The translations under genes were made by a program, and so were the position numbers. Positions 1-12,808 of a stretch of 64,000 bases of DNA are shown piece by piece; position 1 is the stretch's first letter, and the number at the start of each line of letters is the position of its first letter. The stretch covers positions 248,001 through 312,000 of the forward strand of contig JAKEKT010000013.1 in assembly GCA_021495925.1 (NCBI GenBank), read 5' to 3'. Below the pieces are notes generated by a model. It was not told the origin of the DNA, ran no database searches, and saw only the letters and a program-made list of their open reading frames with translations. The DNA is from Diplodia intermedia. Lineage: Eukaryota; Ascomycota; Dothideomycetes; Botryosphaeriales; Botryosphaeriaceae.

Positions 1-3000
1 TGCTTTGCTTTTTGCACTTGCCGGACTCCACTAAAAATCTTGCAACTTCGGGTTGATTGTATTCGGCTGCCGTGTGCAGTGCTGTTTGTTGATCCTTCTT
101 CCTATTCGCATCTATACCTTTTGTGAGAATAAGAGCTCGTATCACGGCCATTCGACCACTTCGAACGGCAGAAGCAAGGTAATCCGAGCCGCGTCGTTGA
201 TTGGGGCTGGGTTTGGCCATCTCACAGCTTTTGTGGTCAAGGAGTGTGATAGCCACCTCATCCAAACCCAGTTCTGTAGCTCTGGTGAACAACTGAAGAA
301 TGTCAGAGTCTCCCAGAGCCTCGCAGCGAGACAAAATTGCTTCCACTACAACAGGATTGCGGGTCCTCAAGGCACCTCGGACCAAGTGTACTGCATGGGG
401 ATCTCCACGTCTGGCTTTGCTAGAACGCACAAGGACAGATCCGATACGGTCCAAGATTTTGTTCAAGATGTCGATGTTGCCAGCATGGGCCGCAGCTCGA
501 AGAGGGCCCTTGAGCTTGGGTGCAAGAGGAAAATTGAAATTGGTATAATGTCCGTCGATACTTTTGAAGATTTCGTCCAGAGGTATTTCGCCTTCGAATT
601 GGTCTATCCACGACTCAAAGACTTCCACATTGCCGTGCCGAATCTCGTCGCACGTTTCAGATGAGGTCGGTATCCCATGGCGCGGAAACGCAGATGAGCC
701 AGGGCCTTCGTGATGGGCTTCGGCCTCATGCCTCTGCAGTTGCTGCTCAGTGGGGTAACCAAGCAAGGCGACAACACATCCTGAGTAGCTGCAGCGATAT
801 GGTCTCTCATGCTCTTTCACATGGTTGTCTCGCTCCTGAGCATCCAGGAAGCCTTGGGAGAAGTATCGACAGCGTAGCTTCGGGCACTTGAAAAGCTTGG
901 AACCATGTATCTCCTGGAGCTGATATCTCATACCAGAGTTGGACGTGAAATCCTCAATGATCCTTCTCACCAGGATTGCCTGAGGAACGAGATAATCGGA
1001 GCTATGCGGCAGTGTTTTCTCATGGGCCTCATCAAAGCTGAGATCTGGTGCTAAGCGTATACTTTCGGCGAGCTGGCCAAGAAATCTCTCATTCTTGAAA
1101 GGGCTGATCATCTTTTTGACTGCTTTGTCTTCGATTGATCGATCGTTTGCCGTGGTATGATGACCATTGAAGAAGGCCCGGAAGGAGTCAGCGAGCTCTT
1201 GAACTCTATTTTCCCCGAGCTGACCATGCTGCAGGAGGTTGCTAAGATGGATTGTCCAGCTTGGGAGGGCGTAGTCCATGAATGCGTAGTATCCACTCAA
1301 AATATATCTTCGTGCATCTTTCTCTTCGAGGTGTTGGTCAAATGCCGGAAGCTGGAGATAGCTTAGGCAGTGACAGAGAAGTCTCAGCTCCTCCTCAGGG
1401 CCATCAATCACATTTCGTTCAAGATACCTGATCGAGTCAACGTTTTCGTCGTAACAGTAAAAGATTTAAGCACGCACAACTTTGCTGACAAGTGCACAAG
1501 ACGAATTTCGCCATCGTCGAACAACTCGACGAGAGAACCGCATAGTCGTTTCGGCCCCTTTCGTAATTTGGAGCCCTCTAAGTCAAATGAATGGCTCGGT
1601 TGGTCGTAGGCTATCGCTCCTTGAACTTCATGCCATCTGAGAGGACGAACAGCTATGAGAAGCCACCCAAGGAGCATGCGGGCTGCTGTACGCTCCGCGA
1701 GTGCAGCGTCGAAGAGCACACGCTTGACGATCCGTTCATATCTATGCATGTGAGTCAATGCAATGAGTGAGGAGAGTATACACGAGGCCACGTACACTCC
1801 GTTCAGGTCAAGGGGCATGTCTTCGACCTCTTTTTCCAAGTTCTTCCAGGATGTCTGTTCCTCAAGGTATCTCATGATCAGAACAGCAAACACGAACATT
1901 CCTATGTTTAATGTAAGTTTACGAAGCTATCTGATTTATGTTTTTCTTACCATCTGCTCGAGATGACACTTTGTCTGCCATTCGTTGTGCCATTTCTTCC
2001 GGATACTCCAGCTCCTCCCGGATTGTTTCAGCTTTGATGTGACAGAAAGAGCGGATATCTGTACTGTTCTGCTTGCCCGTGATCGTGAAGGACGGAACAG
2101 TCTTGAGAAGATCATCGATGTCGTTGTCCTGTTGGCTGAAGAAGCAGCAGCGAAATGTCCCAGGTCTTTGTTGATGAGATTTGTCAACGAGAGATCGAAG
2201 GAATGTGGTAATTGGCTTCTTGGAAGACATCGGACACTCATCCAAACCGTCAAGAACGAGGAAAATGGAGTCGAAAGCTGCCAACGATATTTCGGTGAGG
2301 GCTTTAGCAAGCTCAACGTCTTCCAGCAAGCCTGAACCGGATTTTGCTGCCTCTTCAAACAGGTACGGTATCAGCTGGGGCTGTGCCCGAACAGCCTGCG
2401 ACAGGAGACCACGCAAGGTTGCGATGAGGCTATTCTTTTTCTCCTCTCCGTGTTTGTGGAAGAAGAACATGGCCTGTCCGTGAGAAGATCTTCGGCACTC
2501 ATCTATGATTAGAGACGCCAATACAGTCTTCCCGGCACCAGGTTTGCCGTTTATCCAAAGCAGTGGCTGCAGTGGATATTTCGGATCCAGCCATCGCTTC
2601 ATCTTCTCCTCTTGCAAGATCCATCGACAGCTATTTGGGTTTTCAAGTCGGGCGGAGGCAGCTGCTCGATAGTCCGACTGACTCTCAGCTGGGGATAGCC
2701 AGTTGTTGATGGCTATTTTACGATTGTGTTCGGCCTGGAGCTCGATGTTCTCGAATTGCACCTGGGTATTCTGTCTGTCTACCTGATATTGTTGAAGAAA
2801 TAGCAGGTTTGATTCAGTTTCAAGCAACGACTTGTGACGTCGAAGATTGTTCAGCGTCGGCTCAAACTTGGAACGGAAGGTTTTCCATGTCGCGTGAAAC
2901 AATTGTTTCCACACTGCGTGATTGTCAGCCTTCTGGTTCATGTTGTCTCTGTTAGTGTCCCGCGCTCACCTGGACTCTTGAAGTATTTAATCGCAGAAGA

Positions 3001-3567
3001 ATGGAAGTCAAGGACATCGGTGTAGACGAACTCCAGAACCACATGCATCTGAGCTTTGTCTTGAAACAACTGCTCGTACTGAGCAAGGAGTGGAATGCTC
3101 TCTCCGATGTCCACGTACGCATCCAAAAGCGCGTTGAATGCGTCATGGTACGTTTGCGTCGCCTATTTGCGCATGCGTTAGGATCGCATTTCTACAGGAA
3201 GGGGGTTGAAATGCGTACCAGCAAGAGAAACTTCATCGGGCCCTGGAGCACACTTGCTTAATAATACATTAACTCAGCGGGACTCAGTGATACATACCCA
3301 AATGCAGGCAAGTAGGTCTGCAGCGTTCAGAAAGATCTGGACAACCTTGTCGAACTGCTCCATTGCTTCAAGGAATGGCGCAAGGCGTCTCAAGTTGGTC
3401 AATCGCCGAGATTTCAACTGTTCTTCCTGTATGCTGTGGACGAGTCGCTTGAGGTCGTCCAGCGTGGTGAACTTGAAATTTTCTTCTTGGTCTGGACTCA
3501 GATCTTGCTTGAACTCCTGCAAGCGCCGCTGAAAGCGAGGGGTTAGTGGAAGAGGCGCCGTCGCCAT
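1..3567 (-). CDS. NLR-like protein: DUF7708, NACHT, zinc finger, ankyrin (3' end outside window, frameshifted)
   Basis: Partial STAND/NLR-like gene whose 3' end lies beyond base 1. Exons read as 3567-3298, 3242-3219 (a 24-nt microexon coding GPMKFLLL), 3162-2970, 2913-1951 and 1901 to below 1. Introns are 49-56 bp. The N-terminal part up to about base 2970 resembles fungal DUF7708. The NACHT P-loop is GKPGAGKT (about base 2545) with the Walker B-like stretch LVLDGLDE. The motif LVHLSAK follows. Then come a C2H2-like pair (KCPKLRC and PYRCSYSGC, bases about 730-890) and ankyrin-like repeats (for example AAAHAGNIDIL and TALHTAAEYNQPEVARFL). The frame changes once between about 1410 and 1490, just after LVHLSAK, and no intron fits there. 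Fungal relatives are thought to act in non-self recognition and programmed cell death; that role is inferred here. Either a pseudogene allele or a sequencing error explains the shift. Confidence 0.8.
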
Positions 3568-4178
3568 GATTCTGGAGTGCGAAGATCTCAGGCGCTTACG
3601 TTGACCATACTCAGGCGGAACGATGTTATTAAAGGCTGAAAACTGAGTAGGGTGAAATCGCGCTCAATGGGCTCAGCTCCGCTATGGCTGCCTTGGGCGG
3701 AGCCTTGAATCCGGATCCCCGCACTCCAAGAACCCCACCAGTAGACTGATCGTTACACCATGCACGTATGACGTGTTCGATTCCAGCCTTAACTGAGCCT
3801 GGGAGGCTGTGCATCCACTGATGAATCACAGGAAGTATACTACGTACGACCGTCCGACCCATGCTTAGCTGAAGATCGGGGCTATGCATCCACCGAAGAA
3901 TCATAGTTAGTATGCTACGTACGACCGTCCGACTCATGCTCAACTGAAGATCGGGGCTATGCATCCACCGAAATAGTTAGTATGCTACGTACGACCGTCC
4001 GACCCATGCTCAGCTAAAGATCGGGGCTGTGGCCGTTTTCAGCCTTGCTGCGCCTGAACTGCGCCTCGGCTTCCACCCTCGCTAGCCCAGGGCCAGACCT
4101 TCAAATCGCCATTACCGGCTACCCTCATCGTCTGCACATCTCCCCAGAGCCTTTTGTTCCAGAGGACTTCAAGCGGCG
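3568..4178. other. Intergenic region between divergent NLR-like and SNF2 genes
   Basis: Shared 5' region of two divergently transcribed genes. Apart from the tandem repeats at 3811-4029 I see no supported gene. A 111-codon minus-strand frame exists only because the 75-bp repeat is a multiple of three. Confidence 0.5.
3811..4029. repeat. Three tandem copies of a 75-bp repeat
   Basis: Copies start at 3811, 3886 and 3961 (spacing 75 and 75). Each contains the core CTACGTACGACCGTCCGAC followed by GAAGATCGGGGCT. The third copy lacks 6 bp near its start. The first copy is the most diverged. Differences between copies are mainly single substitutions. Confidence 0.85.
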
Positions 4179-7100
4179 ATGTCCATCCAAAAGAGACGGA
4201 GCGATTTCTTGCACGAGAAAGACTCAAAGCGAGCAAGACTGTTTTCTCCGCTTGACCAGGCTCAGCCTTGTAGAAATATCTCACCCTATCCTGCGCAAGT
4301 GGGCATAGCAGCACTCGACTGTGAGTCAGCTCTGCGATCGACCTCCTTTCGATAGCTAATCATCTCCAGCCAATGCGGCCAACGGAGCTTATCCGGTCAC
4401 CCCAATCTCCTGCAGCGACGCAAGCTCTGCTCAGCCTAGTACGCCTACCGGTTCTTCAACCCTTTCAGAAAGCATCCGGTACTGCTGCTTCGGAACAGTA
4501 TATTTCTCGAAATTTGCCCTATCTTATACACTTTACTAATGCAAGCTAGCTTTGTGAAGTTAAAGCCCGGATGCTCAAAGATCCCGCAACGCTCGAGGAA
4601 GCATGTATTCCTGCCGTTGCTGGCTGGATGCAACTCCACATTGCCCACAAAAAGAACTATCTTCTGCAAGACCCCAACGGCCTCGAACTTGCAGTTCTGA
4701 ATCAGAAGACAGCGAACGCTCTGCAAAGTCTTGATACATTGGGGGCCATTCGCTACGAAGCCTACGTGACCGTTCAGTACTGGACTGCACAGATCAATAC
4801 TGCGAAAGGCACCGCCACAAACACTATGGTTGACATTGAAGTCAACATCAATGGACCTCTCGATAGAGCTGATGAGGTTGGTCGTGCACTATCAAAAGCT
4901 GGGGTTTTCCTACAGCGCCCTTCTGTGCTTCCATCCGGTACACCATATCACAATCCACATGTCATTCACCTTTCAGGCATCCAAGAACCGTCTGTCGACC
5001 CTGCGATACCGGAGGCACCCGGCCTGGCCGACTCAAGCACAGGCAAACTTGACATCCAGGCTGTTCTGAGTTGCCTAGACCAGAGTGGAGACCTGATACC
5101 TACCATTGTGGATGAAAGAATCATTACAACGAAACTCAAAGAGTGTGTGATAATTCCGCTGGTGCAAACTGCATGTTGCTAACCCTTACGAAGACACCAA
5201 GCTGGAGCGGTAAACTTTATCCTCCAACGAGAAGCAAGTACCACGCCACGGGCTTTCTCCCTATGGAAGCCGTACGAGAACAACACCCAGCAGCTCTGGT
5301 ATGTAATCTATGCTCATTTGTGAGACTTGTGCTGATCAGGCGTGTTTAAGCTATCGTCACGTCGTGCTATATATCAAAAAGCAACATCCACCAAAGGAGA
5401 ATTCCGGTGGAATTATCGCGGACGAAATGGGCTTGGGAAAGACTCTTTCCATGCTGGCCGCCACGAGCCTCACAGCTGAGTCAGCGAAAAGCTTTGCTAA
5501 TAGTCTCACCGGAGACCCAATGCAAACGAAGACCAAGGCGACACTGGTCATTGTTCCCTCTGCATGTATGATTTTTCTTTGCAGACATCCTCTTTGGCTA
5601 TTGTCCTGACATTCGGCAGTGATTCTCCAAAATTGGGCATCTGAAATAGAAAGGTAAGACCCCCTGACAACAGTTCGATAACTTTAACTTACATAAGCAG
5701 ACACTGTGCGCCTGGTGCAATCGAGTACCTCAAGTATCACGGCTCTCGCCGACCGAAAGAGCTGAAGGCGATACTGGACAAGGAAGTTGTGCTTACAACA
5801 TACGAGACCGTGTCCGCTGAGTTTGTACGAGGAGACAGCCCCCTATACAAGGTGGCATGGTTCCGTATTGTCCTGGACGAGGGTACGTATTGGAATAATC
5901 AGCAATTTGCAGTATTACTTACACCTTCTCAGCACACTACATCTGCGGTCAGCAGACCAAGCGGTTCTGCGCAGCCTCTGCCTTGCAGGCCCAGCACCGT
6001 TGGTGCATGACCGGCACCCCGATTCAAAACCGTCTCGATGATCTCTGTGCTCTTATCCGCTTCCTAAAAGTCCCCTACCTTGACAACGCTTTCAGTTTCG
6101 GCAACTACATATCCAAACCCATCGAACAGAACCAGTCCTATGGAGTAGCGCGGCTTCGCTCATTGCTAAAAAGTATTTATCTTCGAAGAACGACTGAGTT
6201 GCTTACTGTCCCAGAACCAACCATCAGCGTTCGGCGTCTTGACTTCACAGACATGGAGCGTCAGTCGTACAATGATGTAGCAGTGTCCTACAAAAGAGCC
6301 ATGGATGAAATTGTCAGTGGGAGGAGAAAGGGAAACTCACAGCTGGGTCTCTGCCAAGCAACCCTTCGACTGAGAAGATTTTGCAACAACGGTCATTCGG
6401 CCAGTGCGATTGTTGGGTCAACGGCACAAAATGCTGAAGATATGTTCGGCTATCTGCAACAGACCGGGAAGACAGTATGTACCTGTTGCTCAAAGGAGCT
6501 CAACACATTTGGTGATGCAGAGGACCCACATTCTGGCGTCTTCGCTTCTTGCTTACATCTCTTTTGCCCCGCATGCATCTACCAATTTCAAGCCAATAGT
6601 CCCAATGGCGGTTTCCAATGCCCAACGTGTGGGACTTGGTCCGAACACACTGGTACAGAGCTTGGCGATGTCTCTCAGCAGATATCGCCATCTTTCAATG
6701 GAGTCGACTGCTATAACACAAAGCTTGTTGCTCTACATCACGACATCATCCAATACCAGCAATCGGAGAAAGGGTAGGTCTCTTGTCGTATAATTTGACT
6801 CCAAGCCATTAACATCTCTGGCCAGCATCATTTTCACTTCATGGAGAGACACCATCTCGGTAATCTCTTCTCTCCTCAAAGCGACTGGCATCGACCACCG
6901 TATCGTAGAAGGCTCGATGTCAATTCCGGACAGGAAAGCATCACTCGAACAATTCCAGTCAGACCCCAACTGCACTATCCTTCTCATGACATTCGGCACC
7001 GGCTCGGCAGGGTGAGTCCCCCCAAAGTCTGTATACTTCGTACCCAGCGCTGAAGTCTTTTTCCGCAGCTTGAATCTCACCGCAGCGAGCCGCATTCACA

Positions 7101-7421
7101 TTGTTGAGCCACAGTGGAATCCATCTGTCGAGAGCCAGGCCATCGGTCGTGCAGTTCGGCTTGGCCAGGAGAAGGACGTCACTGTGACCAGGTATATCAT
7201 GAAGAACACGGTCGAGGAGGTAGGACATCATTTTCTACGACGTACGGATGCATGTCGCTGATACTCAAGCGCAGTACATGGAGAACGTCCAGACGAGAAA
7301 GGCGCAAATGGCGAGTATTGGTTGGGATGCGGACAAGGACAAGGCGGCTGATGAAAAATTAAAGCTGGTTGCGAAGATGGTGTTTGATCCAGAAACGTCG
7401 CCGGATGTCGAGATGGATTAG
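4179..7421 (+). CDS. SNF2-family DEAH helicase with RING finger (RAD5/HLTF-like), 907 aa
   Basis: ATP-dependent SWI2/SNF2-type helicase with an embedded RING, the layout of RAD5/HLTF-like proteins. Eleven exons: 4179-4320, 4370-4497, 4550-5142, 5194-5298, 5351-5565, 5620-5653, 5701-5882, 5933-6773, 6826-7011, 7069-7219, 7275-7421. All introns are 47-57 bp and every junction keeps frame. Motif I GLGKT is at residues 350-354, motif II DEAH at 465-468 (split by an intron), and TGTPIQNRLDDL follows. A C3HC4-like RING lies at about 649-700. The C-terminal helicase lobe includes IIFTSWRDT and GRAVRLGQEKDVTVTRYI. The start is the first ATG in frame before the basic segment KRRSDFLHEKDSKRARLF. Nuclear chromatin or DNA-repair function is expected from the family. 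The fourth junction gives Cys where I would expect Trp, so that splice could be off. Confidence 0.88.
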
Positions 7422-7664
7422 GTAGAAGCGGGGCCGGGGCTGCGGGAAATGATAATGAGTTTACAAGGCTTCATGGACTGTAAAGATGGTTGCGCCCTGC
7501 ATCAGTCTTGAATTCAACCATAGAATACCATGTGTGAGTTTATTGTCGGTAGGGTTACTTGGTAGAGGCTTTGGTGACGCGGCCAAGATACCCCGCAGGG
7601 CACCACAGAAAATCGAACTGTACGCCACGTCCTCCCTCTCTACCGCCATTCTCCACCCTGACCT

Positions 7665-10600
7665 CTATGCCAGGCCTTTAAGGACCGCAGGAGATGCAAG
7701 TGCCATTCCCGGCTTGCGCGCACTGGATTCGCAGTACCAGCCCGCCCTCTCCGCCCTGCCGCTAACCCCAATCCGATACGGTCTAGCGCCCGATCGCCAC
7801 CACGCCGTCGCAGTGTCCGCGAAACCCTGCTTCAACGACGCGTGGAACGCGCTGCCACACCTCCCCGCGCACGTATCCATCTTCGCGCGCCGACCTCCAC
7901 CAGCGTCTCCACCGCCGCCGTCCTGCCTCGAAATGCCGCCGCATACAACGCGGTGCCTGCCCTGCCCGCACACCGCAAACGCGTCCACGCTTCGCTCGAC
8001 GTCATCCTTCGACCGCCCTTCGAACAACCGCCGCAAGAGCGTCGCCCAGTCACCGTCAACACGCGCCGCCATGCACGCCGGCGTGCGACCGAACGAAGAT
8101 GGAGCGGGCGGATCGGCACCGCGACGCAGCGTAGCGTCTACAACAACAGGCGAGACAAGGCTGTGCACGGCTCTCGTGCCGTCGTAGGTACTCACGCCCG
8201 CGCTTCGAGAACGTCCACGTCCACGTCCACGTCCACGCCATCCCGCCACCATGCATCCAGCACGCGCGGTAGAAAGCCTTCATCCCCAACGCCACCACCG
8301 ACGACGCCGAGCTCGACCTCCCCGCCCACCGCGACGAGCGCGTGCAGCGCGGACGAACCGAACCGAACCCCAGACATTCCGCGCCTCCCCGCCCGCGCGA
8401 CAGCATCGCGACCTCGGAGGCCACCCGCTTTGACACGACGGCGACGGCGACCAAGACCGGCGTCGCTTCGAAGCGGCTGAGCGCCTCCCGTCCCGTCCGT
8501 CGCCGCGCCGGCATCCAGCAGCGCCGATAGGTACGGCCGTTTCCCATTTCTGCCATGCGGCGTTGAAGTGCAATAATGTGGTCTCGTCGAAGCGGGGTCT
8601 GATACACATTGGGGTGCACGTCGTCAGCCAGCAGGTCGAGCACGGCAGCCCCGCTTCCTCGCACGAGGTCGCGCGCCTTGTCCATGCGCTGCGCGTCGAG
8701 CTCCTGCGCCGCGAGTGCGCCGTTATACATGTCGTGGTAGGGCGCCCTCGCTCCCACCGTTGGCCGAGTCGTCAAACGCGCCACGCTCCCGCAGCCGCGC
8801 CCCGATGACGCTGGCTACGTTCAGAAACCCCGCTATCGAGCGCGCCCAACTCCGCCGCCACGCCGACTCTGCAGGCCGGGTGGTCGCGAAGCAATCCGAC
8901 GACGTAGGTCCGCCTGACCGTTCCCCGCCGCTGTCTCCCAGCGGCGTTTGCCCACTTGCCGCTCTGACGGGCGCCGTCGGTGAAGCTGAGAAGCAGCGCT
9001 CGGCGATGTCGGGGCGGCCGAATTCGCACGCGGACGAAAAATGGCGGCGGCGTGCATTTTCGCCTGCCCCTCTTGGCGCCATCGGGTTCGCGTTCGCGTC
9101 CGCGCCGTGGTCGAGTAGCGTGGCGGCCCCATGGCGCGGTGGCCGTGTGTGGTAGCGAGCACCGACGGCGTTACAACCGGTGCGGGTCGCGATGTTGGTA
9201 TCCGCGGCTTTCCTTTTACCTTTGCCGTCGTCGTCGAGCGGTCATCGAACGGCACCCACGGCAAAGTGCAGCGGCGCGAGCCTGTCTTCGTACAATTGCA
9301 CATCGACAACAGGATGCTTTTGGATGGACCAGAGCTCGCTAGCGGTTGTGCCAGCGTCGAAGTCAAGGCTTATATGTGCTGGTAGGTCATCGATGATAGA
9401 GCGCAGTTTCGCTGGGTGTTGGGGGTGATACTGGCGCGAATCCTTCATTGATGCCCAGTGGTGCGGTTGTATGCCACCGCTGTCGTTGGCTGGTGGATTT
9501 ACACCTCTTTCGAGCAGGAACTGCACCAAATCCGTTTGTGAGCAGCGCGCCGCTATAAGAAGGAGTGGATTTAAGGTCGAGGTCGATGTGCTGCTTGTTC
9601 GCTATGTCGAGGAGGAAGGGGACGAGCTGCTCGTTGCTGGACTGCGCGGCGAGGTGGGCCGCACAGGCGAGGTATCAGAGCGACACGCCATTGTTGTTTT
9701 TGTTAGTCGGTGGTGAAGTGGGGTGTTGCGGGAGAAGGGACGGGGAGAGCATACGGATGGGAGTCGATGCGGGCGGGGCAGCGAGACGGTCGGTCAGCTG
9801 TTATCGCAGTCGGTGTGTTGTTGCGGCTGAGGAGACGATCAGGATGAGGATTGCTGCTTGGTGTCTCTTGCTGGGGCGCGCCCACAGGGCCAGCAGGCGG
9901 GACCGGCGCGGTGCGGCCGTCCTTCGTTGCTACCTGTAGGTCCGGTGGTGTGGCGCGGGTGGTGAAGAAGACGTCGAGTACGACGAGGGAGTCTGATTGG
10001 ATGGTGCGGTGGAAAGGTAAGAAGCCTGCGCAGTTCCGGAGCTCGGTTGTGACGTCCGCATGCCCGCCCAGCGCGGCGGCGTGCAGTGCTGTACGGCCGT
10101 CGGGGCGGTGCTGGAAGGATAGATGCGCGCCCGCTTCGACGAGGTACCGCACCGTGTCTACGTGACCATGAGCCGCGGCACTGATGAGACACTCTGAGAG
10201 GACATCGGAAAGGCCGTCTGCCTTTCGCAATGTCGGTACGCGTGCCCTGAGGTGTTTGATCCGTTCGATTCGCCCATGTGAGCTGCATGTCCTGATGATT
10301 CCCGCGACTTCGTGCTCCAGATCTGCCCGCATCATATCGTTCTGTACCGCCCCATCCCACATGCGGCAGCAGAACAAAATGCAGCAGATCCCGCTCCACC
10401 AGCACCCTGTAAAACAGCAACGTCCTCCCGCACCCCCAGCCCCGTCAGATTCACCTCCCACCTCCCTACATCCATCCTCGCCGCCGCCTCCGCGGTGAGC
10501 GCGCCCACCCACGCTCCATGAACACCGCCGCCACCCCCTCGTTCCCCACGCCCAACGCGTCCGCCTCGCGGTCCCCCGCTCCACCCCGCCCCCCTCCCCG

Positions 10601-10905
10601 AACGCCAGCCTCAAGTAGCCTCCCTCGCCACCGTCCTTACCCGCGCCTCCTCCTCGTCTCCGTCCGGCTCCGGCTCCCGCATCGACACGGATCTCGATCT
10701 CGACCTCGATCCCCCAACCGCGCATTGCAGCGGCGTGACGAGAGTGAGGCTCTCGGCGCGTACGTCGGCACCGGTTTCGCGGACGAGGCGGTTCGACGGT
10801 GGCGGGGAGGTGGAAGTGGAGGGGGAGGCGAGGTGTGATGGCGTCTGTCGTCGGTTGCATTGTTGTTGTTGTCTGGCTTGTTGGGGGTAGCGGCATGGCA
10901 TGGCC
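7665..10905 (-). pseudogene. Decayed ankyrin-repeat gene
   Basis: GC-rich minus-strand stretch in which ankyrin repeat pieces appear in all three frames with no continuous frame. Examples: ECLISAAAHGHVDTVRYLVEAGA and DGRTALHAAALGGHADV near 10.0-10.2 kb; MVQFLLERGVNPPANDSGGI near 9.5 kb; LRRGADPPAPSSFGRTPACMAA near 8.1 kb; TALYAAAFRGRTAAVETLVE near 7.95 kb. An N-terminal piece reads RETGADVRAESLTLVTPLQCA near 10.75 kb in another frame. The longest single frame (10896-9703) is only about one third of the region. A tandem GTCCAC run (about 8211-8236) sits inside. Decay is by indels; the GC-rich composition argues against repeat-induced point mutation. Boundaries are approximate. A multi-intron gene is a weaker alternative, because repeats resume in frames that short introns do not connect. 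Confidence 0.55.
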
Positions 10906-12237
10906 ACGGTGACGGTGATGGTCTCGATGGTGAGCTGGGAGGGGATGTGGTGGTGGACCAGTCGCGGAAGTGGAGGGGTTCGAGACGGGGCAAACAGCGT
11001 CAAGGGGAATGGCAAAATGATGGTCGTGTCTCGCGTTGTGTTGGGGTGAGATGGAGAGCGCCGGAAAGGCACTTTATACTGACTGCGTAAGGGAAACGCA
11101 TAGCTTGTCCCAGACACGTCGAGTCGCCGCTTGGTGATGCGGTTGCCATGCTTCGTGACAGAGGTCGGAGCGGAATGCTTTGCTGTCGATTGGAGATGTG
11201 TGCCAAAGAGCCGGCTGTCGAGTGCCAGATGGATGCAGGTGAGATGATGACGCATTGGGGCGCCGGTGCAGGGTGGTGGAGGCAGGAACTGTAAGAGATC
11301 GGGTTGGGGTCAGGTGAAATCTGGGACAAAAGACAGATTCAAAGATAAGCTGGAGTTGAGATGCGTTTTGGAAGCGTGCCCCAGCCGTTGTTGGCAAGTA
11401 ATTTCAGCGAGTGTCGCAGCTGAGCATGACATGGCTGGTTATACTCCACTTTCTCACCCCACCATCACGTCCTCATCTCAACCAATGACCCTTCCGCTTG
11501 ACCGATTTCCATAACGGCTAGCAATTATACCTTCTAGACTGACAAAAGAGATACTTGATCAGGAAGGTTCCCCATCACGACAAGCTGGTCATATTGCGAC
11601 AGGTGAGCCTTGCCTTAAAAGGCAGTCATATCATGACAAGGCGGTTGCATTGTTGAGACCTAGCCATCACTGCTCATCCCCTTGTCCTATGCACATTGAC
11701 GCGGTACGTCAAGTCTGTGGCGTCGTCGCACCGTTTAGTAGCGGGACGTTGGTGGCGTGCCTGAGACAGAGAGTTACGAGAATTGCCCGCCGGGCCACCC
11801 ACCGCTGTTCACCATTGCTGTCTTCCGGGCGCTGAGAGGAGGTCATTCTTTGTTTGTTTCCGGCAGGCCGCTGCCTAACTTATCTGGCCAACCTAGGTAT
11901 CAAGATACTGAAAATGGCAAGACAACATCCAAATTTTCCACGATCTGATAGGCTTTATATTTGTAACGCAGTCGCGATGATGTGGTTCGGTTCTTTTTAA
12001 TGAGCTTTACCACCTCGGGGTTCCAGCTAGGAGCCAACAGTAGATGCCGAGCGCATGGGGTCTACCTACTTCCCATGGGTGGCACTAGCGTCTATGAGGC
12101 CCACTAATAGTTCCGTTGGGCCGGAGAAAGACTAACAGTCAAAAGAGCGATACCAACGTGTGCACATCGAAGATCCTGCCCCCATAAAAACCTGCTCGCC
12201 CCTGCCTCCTTTTGCCCAAAATCACTAATCGTTCAAC
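10906..12237. other. Intergenic region upstream of the small orphan gene
   Basis: No supported gene. The stretch 11520-11640 has short repeated phrases of the type ATCANGACAAG but no clear unit. A CATAAAA element at about 12183 lies 55 bases before the ATG of the next gene and may be its TATA-like box. Confidence 0.4.
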
Positions 12238-12808
12238 ATGGACAACGAAACGCAAGTACTCGTCGCCTATCGCCGCTCTGTATACGCTAATACTTTAGCG
12301 TAGGTTGGCATACATCGAGGACGGTCTCAGGTACTTTGAGACCAACCCAAAGGGAACTGCCGATGCGAAGACGTATATTCATCGCTCCATTGGGCTCTAT
12401 ACTACAGTCGAGAACTATTGCGCAGCCGATCCACTCATACGTAAGTTACTTAAACCGAGAGTCCTGCATCGATGATAGTAACGTGAAATAGGTGAGTACC
12501 ACCTTGAGGGGCGATTCCACGAAGTATACCAGATACTGGACGAGCACATAAAGCAATACCTCCACGGAATGTCCAAATCGAACGAATGGGATAAGGAGTC
12601 ATACCTCGAAGCGTTCCGAACGTATCAGGATGTTGCGCGCCACAACGCCCATTTGTTCGTGTCTGTAAATCGCACCTACGTTAAAGCCGCGAAGTGCGAG
12701 GGACTCGACGTCTGTGATGTTTATTCGCTATACATGCTTCGGTGGGAGGAGTATATACGCACCAATGTCCGCAGCATGGAGGAGATGGGAAGTGCCGAAG
12801 AAAAGTAG
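12238..12808 (+). CDS. Hypothetical protein, 158 aa, three exons
   Basis: Small gene that I do not recognise. Exons 12238-12255, 12299-12440 and 12492-12808, with introns of 43 and 51 bp. The second intron has GTAAGT at its start and AATAG at its end. The first intron could instead use a GC-AG donor (GCAAGT at 12252), which gives nearly the same protein. The product is acidic and aromatic-rich: exon 2 reads LAYIEDGLRYFETNPKGTAD, exon 3 begins EYHLEGRFHEVYQILDEHIK, and it ends in RSMEEMGSAEEK. No signal peptide or membrane segment. The spacing of hydrophobic residues suggests an all-helical, TPR-like fold, but I cannot assign a family. Confidence 0.6.
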
